From the NCBI GenBank assembly GCA_027532555.1, contig JAPZTJ010000005.1, forward strand, positions 1-62,096: a DNA stretch of 62,096 nucleotides, read 5' to 3'. This document shows positions 1-7,357 of the stretch, in pieces. How positions within the stretch are numbered: position 1 is the first letter of the stretch; each line of letters opens with the position of its first letter. Source of the DNA: Aquidulcibacter sp. Its GTDB lineage: Bacteria > Pseudomonadota > Alphaproteobacteria > Caulobacterales > Aquidulcibacteraceae. Under the pieces are notes generated by a model. That model did not search any database and had not been told where the DNA came from. It saw nothing but the letters and a program-made list of their open reading frames with translations. Made by a program: the position numbers and the translations under genes.

Positions 1-125
1 ACTTGCGCCGTATCGGCGAACGGACAGTATCAGGTCTGTGGGATATCATCGGCTCCCTCGTCACCATGTTCAAACCAGAAGAGTGCCGAAACTACTTCGC
101 TAGCTGCGGATATGATGCATATTAA
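1..125 (+). CDS. IS630-family transposase, C-terminal fragment (runs off the window start)
   Basis: The reading frame from position 3 to the TAA at 123-125 encodes about 40 residues: LRRIGERTVSGLW, then FKPEECRNYFASCGYDAY. The motif 'F-x-P-x-E-C-x-N-Y-F-x-x-x-G-Y' at the extreme C-terminus is characteristic of IS630/Tc1-type DDE transposases. The catalytic domain lies upstream of the window, so whether the element is intact cannot be judged. About 75 bases separate it from the convergent exported-protein gene and probably hold the right end of the element, but I could not define the terminal repeat. Confidence 0.7.
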   Translation, partial: LRRIGERTVSGLWDIIGSLVTMFKPEECRNYFASCGYDAY

Positions 126-199
126 GTGGAAAATGCTCTAAGTTTCCCGGTCTGAAATTTATATTCAGATCAAGTTTCTAATTGAGATATCGGCCAAAT

Positions 200-718
200 T
201 CACTTGATGCGAACCAGCACCATCTCGGTTTGGTTACTTGATACTCCTTGTCGATAAGCCTCCCCTCGCGTGACATATTCCATTTCTGAAAAATCGAAGC
301 TCAACCGATGCTGATGGCTTTGCTCCAAATTCTGCAAGTTTGTGGCATCCTGGAAGTCAAAGCTGATACGGGTTTCTGTGCTGACGCTCTCCATTCTGAG
401 GCGAGGCTGATTACCCTGCGGGCAATAATGGGTCGCCATCAATGCCTCCCCGTCCAGATGATATACTGTAAGGGAATGCATGCGTTCGCCGACCATCCAG
501 CGCTCGACGATGACGCTACCACCAGCAGTCGGCTCGAATACTATGCGCAGCGCCGGATGATCTTGAGTCTTCCATTCACCCATCATTGTGGTCATTTTTT
601 TGAACATCGTGGTTGCAATAGGCTGCACTTCATCCGCCATAGCTGGCGTGCTGACTGCCATCGAGCCCAGGACAATCATTGCCGCAATTGCAGCCTTTCG
701 GACAGGTTCGAACCTCAT
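200..718 (-). CDS. exported protein of unknown function (last gene of XRE-GNAT-ABM operon)
   Basis: This encodes 172 residues starting MRFEPVRKAAIAAM. A charged N-terminus, a hydrophobic stretch and an A-M-A site near residue 29 form a typical Sec signal peptide. The mature part begins DEVQPIATTMFKKMTTMMGEW and looks like a small beta-rich domain ('GEWKTQDHPALRIVFEPTAGG', 'VYHLDGEALMATHYC'), reminiscent of DUF1579-type/lipocalin-like proteins; that assignment is only by resemblance. The ATG at 718 was chosen over longer in-frame starts because it follows a purine-rich ribosome site (GAGGGG). It sits one base after the stop of the upstream monooxygenase (TGA-G-ATG), which implies translational coupling. 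Confidence 0.75.
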   Translation of the reverse strand: MRFEPVRKAAIAAMIVLGSMAVSTPAMADEVQPIATTMFKKMTTMMGEWKTQDHPALRIVFEPTAGGSVIVERWMVGERMHSLTVYHLDGEALMATHYCPQGNQPRLRMESVSTETRISFDFQDATNLQNLEQSHQHRLSFDFSEMEYVTRGEAYRQGVSSNQTEMVLVRIK

Positions 719-719
719 C

Positions 720-1118
720 TCAATAAATCCCCTCTTTACTTCCGCCGATCGCCCGCCCTTGTGGTCCACTATACGCCCGCTCGACTTTGGCGACGCGCAG
801 TTCATAATGCTCGTACCATCTCTCGATGCCGGCCTTTTGCGCTAACAGATGCTTCATCTCACCCTTCCAAGCCAATATACTGGCTTCATCCCTCCAGTAA
901 GAAACGGTAACGCCGAGGCGGTCAGCCCCTCTTGTTGTCTCCATTCCCAGATAGCCTGACTGATGTTCGGCGAGTTCGGCCAACATTGTGCCCATTGCCT
1001 CATAGCCGGCGTCATTGTGGCTTAAGCGACTTGTAAAAATGACGGCGTAGTAAGGCGGTGGCGGTGTCTCAGAAAAGCCATGTGGCACAGTCGTTTTTTC
1101 CATTGGCGCTTTCTCCAT
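720..1118 (-). CDS. antibiotic biosynthesis monooxygenase (ABM) domain protein
   Basis: This 132-residue protein has an ABM/EthD-like ferredoxin fold in its middle: 'YYAVIFTSRLSHNDAGYEAMGTML', then 'GYLGMETTRGADRLGVTVSYW', 'ILAWKGEMKHLLAQKAG' and 'RWYEHYELRVAKVERAY'. Members of this family are small cofactor-light monooxygenases or quinone/heme-type dioxygenases, and the substrate cannot be read from sequence. It is the third gene of a minus-strand operon: 18 bases after the GNAT gene and coupled to the exported protein downstream. The unit (regulator, acetyltransferase, monooxygenase, exported protein) suggests response to a small toxic or redox-active molecule; this is inference. Confidence 0.85.
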   Translation of the reverse strand: MEKAPMEKTTVPHGFSETPPPPYYAVIFTSRLSHNDAGYEAMGTMLAELAEHQSGYLGMETTRGADRLGVTVSYWRDEASILAWKGEMKHLLAQKAGIERWYEHYELRVAKVERAYSGPQGRAIGGSKEGIY

Positions 1119-1136
1119 TTCAGGCAGGGTTTTGGA

Positions 1137-1598
1137 TCACACTTGCAATTGCAAAAATTGATTGAACGCGCTCGCTTCATAGTCCCCGAAAGGCTCGCAA
1201 TTTTCGAAACCGTATCGGCGATATAGCGACAGGGCAGGCTCAAAGGTCGGGCCCGAGCCAGTTTCCAGACAAAGGTGCTGGTATCCGCATTGGCGAGCCT
1301 TGGTTATAAAGAGCTCAAGTAGAAAAGCTGCGGCACCCTTCCTCAGATGCTCCTGTGCCGTTCGCATCGACTTTATTTCACCGGTCGCAGTATCGAGTTC
1401 CTTAAGCGCTCCAATTGCCATGACAGCTTCTCCTTCGCTGTCCCACACAGAATAGAAGGTAATGTCCTTGCTTTGCAGCCTTTCAACATCGAGGGCATAG
1501 ACCGATCCAGGCGGTGAATTGGTTTGCATTTCCGCCAGATGTTCACGAAGCAAGGCGAGCACCTTCGGGTTGGCAAAGTCGCCCATTCGAACAATCAT
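1137..1598 (-). CDS. GNAT family N-acetyltransferase
   Basis: This 153-residue protein has the GNAT fold. The acetyl-CoA loop is seen as 'HLRKGAAAFLLELFITKAR' (motif A, R/Q-x-x-G-x-A/G), followed by 'GYQHLCLETGSGPTFEPALSLYRRYGFENCEPF', the usual C-terminal motif B with the Y-x-x-x-G-F signature. It resembles the YsnE-like putative acetyltransferases. The acceptor substrate is unknown. Its ATG overlaps the stop of the upstream XRE gene by four bases (ATGA), so the two are translated together. Confidence 0.88.
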   Translation of the reverse strand: MIVRMGDFANPKVLALLREHLAEMQTNSPPGSVYALDVERLQSKDITFYSVWDSEGEAVMAIGALKELDTATGEIKSMRTAQEHLRKGAAAFLLELFITKARQCGYQHLCLETGSGPTFEPALSLYRRYGFENCEPFGDYEASAFNQFLQLQV

Positions 1599-2146
1599 TG
1601 CGAGCTCCGGATAGCAAAAAGATATTTTGCTGCACCCTGCCCACAGCTCTCAAGTGCGGTTTTGCCGTAAAGCTTCATCCGGAGGGTGTCATTCGGTTCC
1701 AAATTATAAACAGCATCGCCCAACTCGTATCGAAGGCTCCCTTCAAAGAGAACAATATGCTGTTCCATCCCCGAATAAGCCGGTGCCGGATACTCAAGAC
1801 GCGCGCCAGCAGGCAACTCAGCCCAAACGAGCTCAATTTCGTAGCCACGCGCTGGTGGCGAAATCGACCAGCGTCGAAATCCAGTTTCTGGATCCTCCCA
1901 GAAACTCGCCTCGTTGCGTGAAACAACCGAAGGGGGCCTCTCGTCTAATCCGCCAATCAGGGCCGATAACGTGATGCCATAGGCGGCGGAGAGGCGTCCA
2001 AGAATGTAGGCTGTTGGGCTTGTTTGGGCGCGTTCGGTACGAGAAAGCGTAGCGCGGCTGACTCCAGAAAGCTCCGCCGCTTGATCCAGCGACATCCCCC
2101 GGCTCTTTCTGAGAGCAGAAAGTCGTTTGGCAAGAGCACTATCCAT
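1595..2146 (-). CDS. XRE-family transcriptional regulator with C-terminal cupin domain
   Basis: An N-terminal helix-turn-helix (ALAKRLSALRKSRGMSLDQA, then SGVSRATLSRTERAQTSPT) is followed by a cupin sensor ('YEIELVWAELPAGARLEYPAPAYSGMEQHIVLFEGSLRYELGDAVYNLEPNDTLRMKL', given in parts). These regulators usually control an adjacent acetyltransferase or amine-catabolic gene and bind a small ligand in the cupin. I chose the ATG at 2146 (MDSALAKR) because homologues begin about there. In-frame ATGs at 2173 and a start at 2209 are alternatives; none has a strong ribosome site. It is first in a four-gene operon and overlaps the GNAT gene by 4 bp. Confidence 0.85.
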   Translation of the reverse strand: MDSALAKRLSALRKSRGMSLDQAAELSGVSRATLSRTERAQTSPTAYILGRLSAAYGITLSALIGGLDERPPSVVSRNEASFWEDPETGFRRWSISPPARGYEIELVWAELPAGARLEYPAPAYSGMEQHIVLFEGSLRYELGDAVYNLEPNDTLRMKLYGKTALESCGQGAAKYLFAIRSSQ

Positions 2147-2176
2147 ATTCTCATATTCGGTCACTATTCTCATATT
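2146..2176 (-). promoter_or_regulatory. paired direct repeats, probable operator of the XRE operon
   Basis: The 12-bp sequence TATTCTCATATT occurs perfectly at 2146-2157 and again at 2165-2176, a 19-bp period that puts both copies near the same face of the helix. The first copy abuts the start codon of the XRE regulator. A self-binding site is the simplest reading; if translation starts at 2173 or 2209, the repeats would lie inside the gene. Confidence 0.55.
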
Positions 2177-2310
2177 TAAGAAGTAACGAGCTTGAGCCAA
2201 TGGTGTCAAGTGAGAAACTTCAAGCTCATTTTACTTCGGTCTTTCATACACGAAGCCACTTTTTTACCGTTGCGAGGTCGGTGGATGCTGACTTAATCCA
2301 AGTTTAGTTT

Positions 2311-2382
2311 GGACGCCCGCTTTCACAAGTCCGCTTGCCCAGACCAGACCTTCCGCAATCGGCCAGCTATTGCCAAAATCAT
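2311..2382 (-). repeat. dispersed intergenic repeat, copy 1 (partial)
   Basis: Read on the minus strand it gives 'TTTGGCAATAGCTGGCCG', then 'GGAAGGTCTGGTCTGGGC' and ends with 'GAAAGCGGGCGTCC', matching the right half of the family described at 25768-25906. It sits between divergent genes. Confidence 0.6.
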
Positions 2383-2715
2383 ACGGTCTTGGATGGGCAA
2401 GATGGTATTGAGTTTTGGGCATTTAAATTGGCTAGAACGCCATTCACCGTTGCTTTGAAAATGTGAAAATCGACAAGCGCTTGTAGGGAGATTTATCTAT
2501 CGGGCTTGGAGGTCGCTTAGCACAATAGCGCTTTTACCAACACCGCATGCGCGCACTATGCGAATGCCCCCGTCCACTCCAGCCGCGCAAGGGACAGCTC
2601 GCGCCTCTCCGCCCTTGCGCGTCTGGTTTGGCGTGGGCCGGTGAGACGATTGCCGCGCAGGCGGCCCTGGTGATTGATATCCAACGCTAGGAACTCCCAT
2701 AGGGAGATTAGTCTT
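2383..2715 (+). promoter_or_regulatory. leader region of the parB-like gene with hairpin and motif shared with ardC
   Basis: This 333-base stretch holds no gene. A 10-bp perfect inverted repeat (CGCGCAAGGG at 2584-2593, CCCTTGCGCG at 2612-2621) could form a stem with an 18-base loop. Just before the gene, TGGTGA (2668-2673), AACGC (2683-2687) and TCCCAT (2695-2700) recur in the same order and nearly the same spacing upstream of ardC (5935-5964). AGGGAG at 2700-2705 is the ribosome site. Confidence 0.5.
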
Positions 2716-4923
2716 ATGTCTCACGTTCAAATGTTACCTTTGAAGGCTCTGCAGCCCTCCCCTCTCAATGCCCGGCGCATGGATAAGAAAATCGCCATCG
2801 ATGAATTGGCAGCCTCCATTCAGGCTCATGGCTTGTTGCAGGGCTTGAGTGTCGTTGATGTCGGTTTTGGCAAATATCAAGTCTCCGCTGGCGGTCGTCG
2901 CTTGGCCGCTTTGAAGCTCTTGCTCAAGCGCAAAGCCATCACGTCTGATTTTGAAGTGCCTTGTCAGATCGTTCCTGCTGACCTGGCTGAGGAAGCTTCC
3001 CTGGCTGAAAACGTCCAACGTGTCGCTATGCACCCATTGGATGAAGTTGAAGCCTTTGGTCGCTTGGCTGGCGAAGGCCAAACCGAGGACGCTATCGCTA
3101 CCCGCTTTGGTGCGAGTGTTCGCCATGTTCGCCAAAGATTGGCCTTAGCAGCTCTCTCACCCACCTTGAAGGATGCATTGCGGAAAGGCGAACTTGGCCT
3201 TGATGCGGCACGTGCCTTTTGTCTGGTAGCCGATCATGAGCGCCAAGATGCGGTCTTTGCCATCATGACCAAGCCAGTCAGCAATGCCTATGCGGTCCGG
3301 TCCTACCTTACCCAAGGTGCCGTTCGGATAACCGACCGGCTTGCCAAGTTTGTGGGTGTTGAAGCCTATGAGGCAGCCGGTGGCATTGTCCGTCGCGATT
3401 TGTTTGATGATAGCCTAGTCTTCCTCGACAGCCCGGATCTCTTGAATGAACTGGCCACAGCCAAGCTTGAGGAGTTGCGTGCGCCACTCCTCGCAAAAGG
3501 CTGGGGTTGGGTGAGCTTCAATCTGGGAAATGGCAGAGCCGATGGTGGCTCTATGTATCGCATTCGCCCTGAATGGCATCAGCCGACTGAGGAGCAAAAG
3601 GCCGCTGCACAAGTGATACGGGACAGAGCTTCGCAGATTGAGCAAGCGCTTGTGTCTGATCCAACAGATGAGGCTCTGATCACAGAACTCGAAAGTCTTC
3701 GCGTTAAAGCTCATGAGATGGCTGATGCCTTGTCCTTCTTCGATCCAGAAAAGAAGGCTCTTGCAGGTTGTGTAATCTCTATCGATTTTGAAGGGCATCC
3801 AGATACGATCGTTGGCATTGCCGCTAAGGGAGATCAAAAGAAGATTGCTCGGATCGACGCACGACGTGACGCCGAAAAGGCCAAAGCCGAAGCAGACCGA
3901 CGCCGTGAGAAAGAACGTCTTGAGGCCGAGGCCATTCCTGCAACCGATCCTGTGGCCTTCACACCTTCTCCCGATGGTGTCACCGTCCTTGTAATCGATC
4001 CCGCCGCTGGCACGGCTCGCATCGCGGGTCAGAGCAGCGACGAAACTAACCCCTCGGCTGACGCGGTAACATCAGGTGCTGCGGGCTCTGAAGGCATCCG
4101 CTCAACCACTCTCGAAGAACTTACACCTTGGGAAGAAGATGAGCCTGCGCCAATCAACACATCTGGCTTTACACAAAAGACACTCAATGAGCTGACTAGC
4201 GCACGCACACGCGCCATTCGGGCTCATCTTTGTGAGGCCCCTGATGTGGCCTTAGCCCTATCCGTCTACACATTGGGCTGTCACTTCATGGCGCTGACTG
4301 GCCCTGTCGGCATGAGCATTCATGCCTTTGTGTGTCACTCTTTCTCAGATGCTGAAGCCCTCGCCTCCAAGCGAGACACCTTGAAAGCACTGGACCTCTA
4401 TGAGGAAAATTGGTTTGACTGGTGCTTGACCCAAGGACCAGAGGTTTTGCTTCCAACCCAAGCACTCCTAATCGCTTCCACCCTGGATCTCAACCACAGT
4501 GGCAACACACCCATCTGTCGCCGCAAGCAAGAAGTTGCCGATACCCTCGCCACGCGTCTCCAGGTCGACATGACCAAATGGTGGGCACCAACTTCGGATT
4601 TCTTCATGGGGCTAAACAAGGCTCAGATCGTAGATGCGGTCATGGAAAGTCCCGCGGTCTTAGAATTGCCAACGGCTAAGGATCGTGAGGCGTTTGCGGT
4701 AAAGCTTGCCTCCATGCGCAAGGATGAGTTGGCCCTGATGGCGGCGCACACCCTCGATGGAACTGGCTGGTTGCCCAACGTTATCAAAACGGACGGGTTG
4801 ATCGACGTGGCTGCCTACGACGATGCGCCAGCTTTTGAGATCACCGACGAAGGCCTTGCCGCTTTGGCAGAAGCCGAAGCGGTTGAGCCGGATCTTCAAT
4901 CGGTAGGCATTGCGGCGGAGTAA
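2716..4923 (+). CDS. large ParB/RepB/Spo0J-domain protein (mobile-element type)
   Basis: This 735-residue protein starts MSHVQMLPLKALQPSPLNAR. Residues 1-100 are a ParB N-terminal domain with the CTP/nuclease box 'SAGGRRLAALKLL' and the conserved 'ENVQRVAMHPLDEVEAF', followed by a KorB/ParB helix-turn-helix ('TEDAIATRFGASVRHVRQRL'). The remaining ~500 residues, including a charged coiled stretch (ARRDAEKAKAEADRRREKERLEAEA) and a C-terminal domain, exceed normal ParB length (~300). There is no ParA gene nearby. This long form is typically found with ArdC on plasmids and integrative elements, so a role in element maintenance or gene control is more likely than chromosome partition. The ATG at 2716 follows AGGGAG at 2700; a start at 2674 lacks one. 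Confidence 0.85.
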   Translation: MSHVQMLPLKALQPSPLNARRMDKKIAIDELAASIQAHGLLQGLSVVDVGFGKYQVSAGGRRLAALKLLLKRKAITSDFEVPCQIVPADLAEEASLAENVQRVAMHPLDEVEAFGRLAGEGQTEDAIATRFGASVRHVRQRLALAALSPTLKDALRKGELGLDAARAFCLVADHERQDAVFAIMTKPVSNAYAVRSYLTQGAVRITDRLAKFVGVEAYEAAGGIVRRDLFDDSLVFLDSPDLLNELATAKLEELRAPLLAKGWGWVSFNLGNGRADGGSMYRIRPEWHQPTEEQKAAAQVIRDRASQIEQALVSDPTDEALITELESLRVKAHEMADALSFFDPEKKALAGCVISIDFEGHPDTIVGIAAKGDQKKIARIDARRDAEKAKAEADRRREKERLEAEAIPATDPVAFTPSPDGVTVLVIDPAAGTARIAGQSSDETNPSADAVTSGAAGSEGIRSTTLEELTPWEEDEPAPINTSGFTQKTLNELTSARTRAIRAHLCEAPDVALALSVYTLGCHFMALTGPVGMSIHAFVCHSFSDAEALASKRDTLKALDLYEENWFDWCLTQGPEVLLPTQALLIASTLDLNHSGNTPICRRKQEVADTLATRLQVDMTKWWAPTSDFFMGLNKAQIVDAVMESPAVLELPTAKDREAFAVKLASMRKDELALMAAHTLDGTGWLPNVIKTDGLIDVAAYDDAPAFEITDEGLAALAEAEAVEPDLQSVGIAAE

Positions 4924-5028
4924 CCTGATAGCAAGGTCAGCGGCCGGAAACTTGATCAAAGTGGAAGGTCGCTGATCCCAATTCGCCATTATCTTGCTTG
5001 ATTGGGCACATCGGGATTGGACTATTTC

Positions 5029-5067
5029 TTGAAACGAGCTTGGAGATTGATAGTATATATGCTATCA
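5029..5067 (+). promoter_or_regulatory. promoter and operator of the PIN/RHH toxin-antitoxin operon
   Basis: TTGAAA (5029-5034) and TAGTAT (5051-5056) with a 16-bp spacer form a plausible -35/-10 pair. The -10 lies inside an 18/20 palindrome (TGATAG at 5048-5053, CTATCA at 5062-5067). An operator over the -10, seven bases before the toxin start codon, is what a ribbon-helix-helix antitoxin autorepressor would need. Confidence 0.6.
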
Positions 5068-5073
5068 GGCCTC

Positions 5074-5505
5074 ATGATCAAAGTCGTGATTGATACTAAT
5101 GTCTTTGTCTCAGCGGTGTTGAGCCCGGATGGCGGATCACGGGAAATACTTCGACAGGCATTTAAAGGTGACTTCAAGCCTATTTTCTCAAATGCCCTAT
5201 TCGGGGAATATGAGGCCTTATTGGCGAGAGAGGAGATTTGGGCAAATTGCTCGCTGTCAGCCAGTGAGCGTGATGCCTTGTTAGATGCGCTACTGAGTGT
5301 TGCTGATTGGGTTCGAATTCACTTCCTTTGGCGGCCAAATCTCACCGATGAAGGCGACAACCATGTTCTGGAATTGGCTGTTGCTGGAGGTGCACGCGCT
5401 ATCATTACCTCAAACCTTCGCGATTTCCATAACGCTGAACTTCTATTCCCGGATATAGAAATCTTTAAACCCGGCGACTTTTTAAACTGGAGAAGAAAGT
5501 CATGA
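5074..5505 (+). CDS. PIN-domain ribonuclease toxin (TA system)
   Basis: The 143-residue protein begins MIKVVIDTNVFVSAVLSPDG, the hallmark N-terminus of the PIN toxin family (TIGR00305/COG1569). Acidic metal-binding residues expected in PIN nucleases are present: D in 'VIDTNV', E in 'LFGEYEALL', D in 'LTDEGDNHVLELAV' and 'TSNLRDFHN'. Family members cleave RNA and are neutralised by the partner antitoxin. The ATG at 5074 was chosen because it follows the promoter/operator and because the earlier ATG (5059) lies inside the operator. The toxin comes first and its stop overlaps the antitoxin start by 4 bp. Confidence 0.9.
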   Translation: MIKVVIDTNVFVSAVLSPDGGSREILRQAFKGDFKPIFSNALFGEYEALLAREEIWANCSLSASERDALLDALLSVADWVRIHFLWRPNLTDEGDNHVLELAVAGGARAIITSNLRDFHNAELLFPDIEIFKPGDFLNWRRKS

Positions 5506-5729
5506 GCGTCCTCACCATTCGTTTGCCCGATGACCAGCATGAGCGTTTGAAGGCACTCGCTGCGCACCGTAACATCAGCATGAACAAATTGGTCGAAGAG
5601 CTCGCCAACCGCGCGGTGACAGAATTCGACATTGAAGTTCGGTTCCGAGCTCGAGCCACACGTGGTAATCCAACAATTGGTCTGGCTTTGTTGGACAAAT
5701 TGGATCGGGATTTCAAAAAGTCGGACTAA
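5502..5729 (+). CDS. ribbon-helix-helix antitoxin
   Basis: A 75-residue protein with an N-terminal Arc/CopG-type ribbon-helix-helix: 'MSVLTIRLPDDQHERLKALAAHRNISMNKLVEELANRAV' (read in pieces). The first strand carries alternating residues for base contacts, and the two helices dimerise. The C-terminal 30 residues (FRARATRGNPTIGLALLDKL) would wrap the PIN toxin. It overlaps the toxin gene by ATGA. It probably represses the operon through the 5048-5067 palindrome. Confidence 0.88.
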   Translation: MSVLTIRLPDDQHERLKALAAHRNISMNKLVEELANRAVTEFDIEVRFRARATRGNPTIGLALLDKLDRDFKKSD

Positions 5730-5981
5730 CCCGCAGTCGCGATGCTTCGGTACAATTTCACGAGCACCTCCCCCATCGGCCCAAAATCCCTGCACCCCTG
5801 CTAGCCCGCCCGCAACCGTTTGGTCGGGCGCTTCGTTTCCGCCCCGGTCTGGACGAGGCGGCACTACCGGGGTGCGGGCAGGCAATCAGGGGTGCGGTTT
5901 GTTGATCTCGGCCGATGGGGGCGGCGCGAGCTCATGGTGAGTATCGTGTAACGCAAAATCCCATCGGCGGAGGTATCCGCC
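5730..5981 (+). promoter_or_regulatory. leader of ardC with inverted repeat and shared motif
   Basis: No gene is visible. 'CCCGCCC' near 5806 and 'CGGGCG' near 5825 can pair, and TGGTGA (5935), AACGC (5950) and TCCCAT (5959) repeat the arrangement seen before the ParB-like gene, with the same 9-base spacing between the first two. GGCGGAGG around 5967-5973 is the ribosome site of the ATG at 5982. Confidence 0.45.
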
Positions 5982-6971
5982 ATGTCACTTACAATCGCTG
6001 CATCTCGTCATTCCCGCTATTCATCAGCATCCGATGAAGTTAGTCTGACACCCCATGAGCGTGTCACCGCCCAGATTAGCTCATTCTTGGAACGCGGTGT
6101 TCGCCCCTGGATCAAACCATGGGATGATATCGCCCCGCCTGATGCCTTGGTATTGCCCTTGCGTTCATGTGGCACGCCCTATCGCGGGATAAATATCATC
6201 GCCCTTTGGGCTGCCTCGTTAGAAAGTGGTTTTAGATCCCGCCATTGGTTCACCTTCAAACAAGCCTTGGCCATGAAGGCCTGTGTCCGCAAAGGTGAGC
6301 GCGGGTCCTTTGTCGTCTATTATACTGAACTGGGCGATAAGTCAGAAGGTGACGGCAAGCCTTCACCTGCTCCCAGGTCCACGGGTGCCAATGGCGGTGA
6401 GACTGGTGAAACCCGACGTGTCCTGCGCGGCTATACCGTTTTCAATGCCGAACAGATCTTAGGGCTGCCTGAAACCTTCTATGCGGCTCCTGAAGCGCCT
6501 GTCGTTTCGCGTACCCCAATCACCAACTGCGAGGATGAGACCCGTTGGGCTTCTCTCTTTGCGCGCATCCCCGTCACCCTTCGCCATGGTGGCAATCGGG
6601 CCTTCTACTCCAAGGCCGCAGACTACATCCAAATGCCCCTTCGCGAGGCGTTTCGCGATGGCAGTCAATATTGGGCGACACTTGCCCATGAGACGGCACA
6701 CGCCTCACGCCATGAGACCCGCCTCAATCGTGACTTCGGTCAGACCCGTTTTGGCGATGCAGGCTATGCACTCGAAGAGCTAGTCGCTGAACTCGCCAGT
6801 GCCTTCATCGGTGCGCAAATTGGCCTACCGGCCGATCACCTTGAAGATCATGCCGCCTACATCGATGGCTGGCTCAAGTCCCTTGGCGATAATCCATCGT
6901 CTTTCTTGGTTGCTGCGAGCAAAGCCCAGGCTGCAGCTGATTGGGTTTTGGCAGAGATGGGTCAGGGATAG
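5982..6971 (+). CDS. ardC: ArdC-family antirestriction protein (ssDNA-binding domain + zincin metallopeptidase)
   Basis: The 329-residue protein has the ArdC N-terminal ssDNA-binding domain ('HERVTAQISSFLERGVRPWIKPWD', 'CGTPYRGINIIALW', 'FKQALAMKACVRKGERGSFVVYY') and a C-terminal polyvalent metallopeptidase domain with 'YWATLAHETAHASRHETRL', containing the HExxH zinc motif (HETAH), and 'EELVAELASAFIGAQIGL' supplying the third ligand. ArdC proteins protect incoming plasmid DNA from restriction during conjugation. Together with the ParB-like gene and TA pair it marks this stretch as part of an integrated or decayed conjugative element; no integrase or transfer genes are in the window. Confidence 0.93.
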   Translation: MSLTIAASRHSRYSSASDEVSLTPHERVTAQISSFLERGVRPWIKPWDDIAPPDALVLPLRSCGTPYRGINIIALWAASLESGFRSRHWFTFKQALAMKACVRKGERGSFVVYYTELGDKSEGDGKPSPAPRSTGANGGETGETRRVLRGYTVFNAEQILGLPETFYAAPEAPVVSRTPITNCEDETRWASLFARIPVTLRHGGNRAFYSKAADYIQMPLREAFRDGSQYWATLAHETAHASRHETRLNRDFGQTRFGDAGYALEELVAELASAFIGAQIGLPADHLEDHAAYIDGWLKSLGDNPSSFLVAASKAQAAADWVLAEMGQG

Positions 6972-7011
6972 AGCCTTTCCCTATTCACCAAAAAGCAGAC
7001 GCTTTAGAGGT

Positions 7012-7086
7012 CCGATTTTGGCAATAGTTGGCCGAAAGCTGAAGGTCTGCTTTGAGGACGCGGAGGGGCCAAAGCGGACATTACGA
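7012..7086 (+). repeat. dispersed intergenic repeat, copy 2 (right half)
   Basis: Contains 'TTTTGGCAATAGTTGGCCG', 'AAGGTCTGCTTTGAGG' and 'CCAAAGCGGACATTACG'. It lies in the 386-base gene-free stretch 6972-7357. The rest of that stretch is AT-rich and probably carries the promoter of the next gene; GGAG near 7349 is its ribosome site. Confidence 0.65.
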
Positions 7087-7357
7087 GCCAATTCTGCTCT
7101 CGCACAATATCCTGTCTAAAGGAAAAGAGGCTATGATCATTTTAGCTTTTGACACTCAATACCTGAGATCGAGCACAATTTAGCGGGCTCAAATTTTGTT
7201 GAGGCTAGGAACCGATGTATAAAAAATAATCACACATCGGGGTTACCAATGAAAACTACTACTGAACGGCATCAAATAATCCGAGTACTCGATGAATTTG
7301 AGATGTTAATTTAACTCGATTGTAGCGTCATTTAAATAAATAGGGTGCTGGAGTTGT

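Noticed and set aside
308-910. 200-codon plus-strand frame opposite the exported protein and ABM genes
   Set aside because: It is antisense to two well-supported, coupled genes and is rich in Cys, His and Arg as shadow frames often are.
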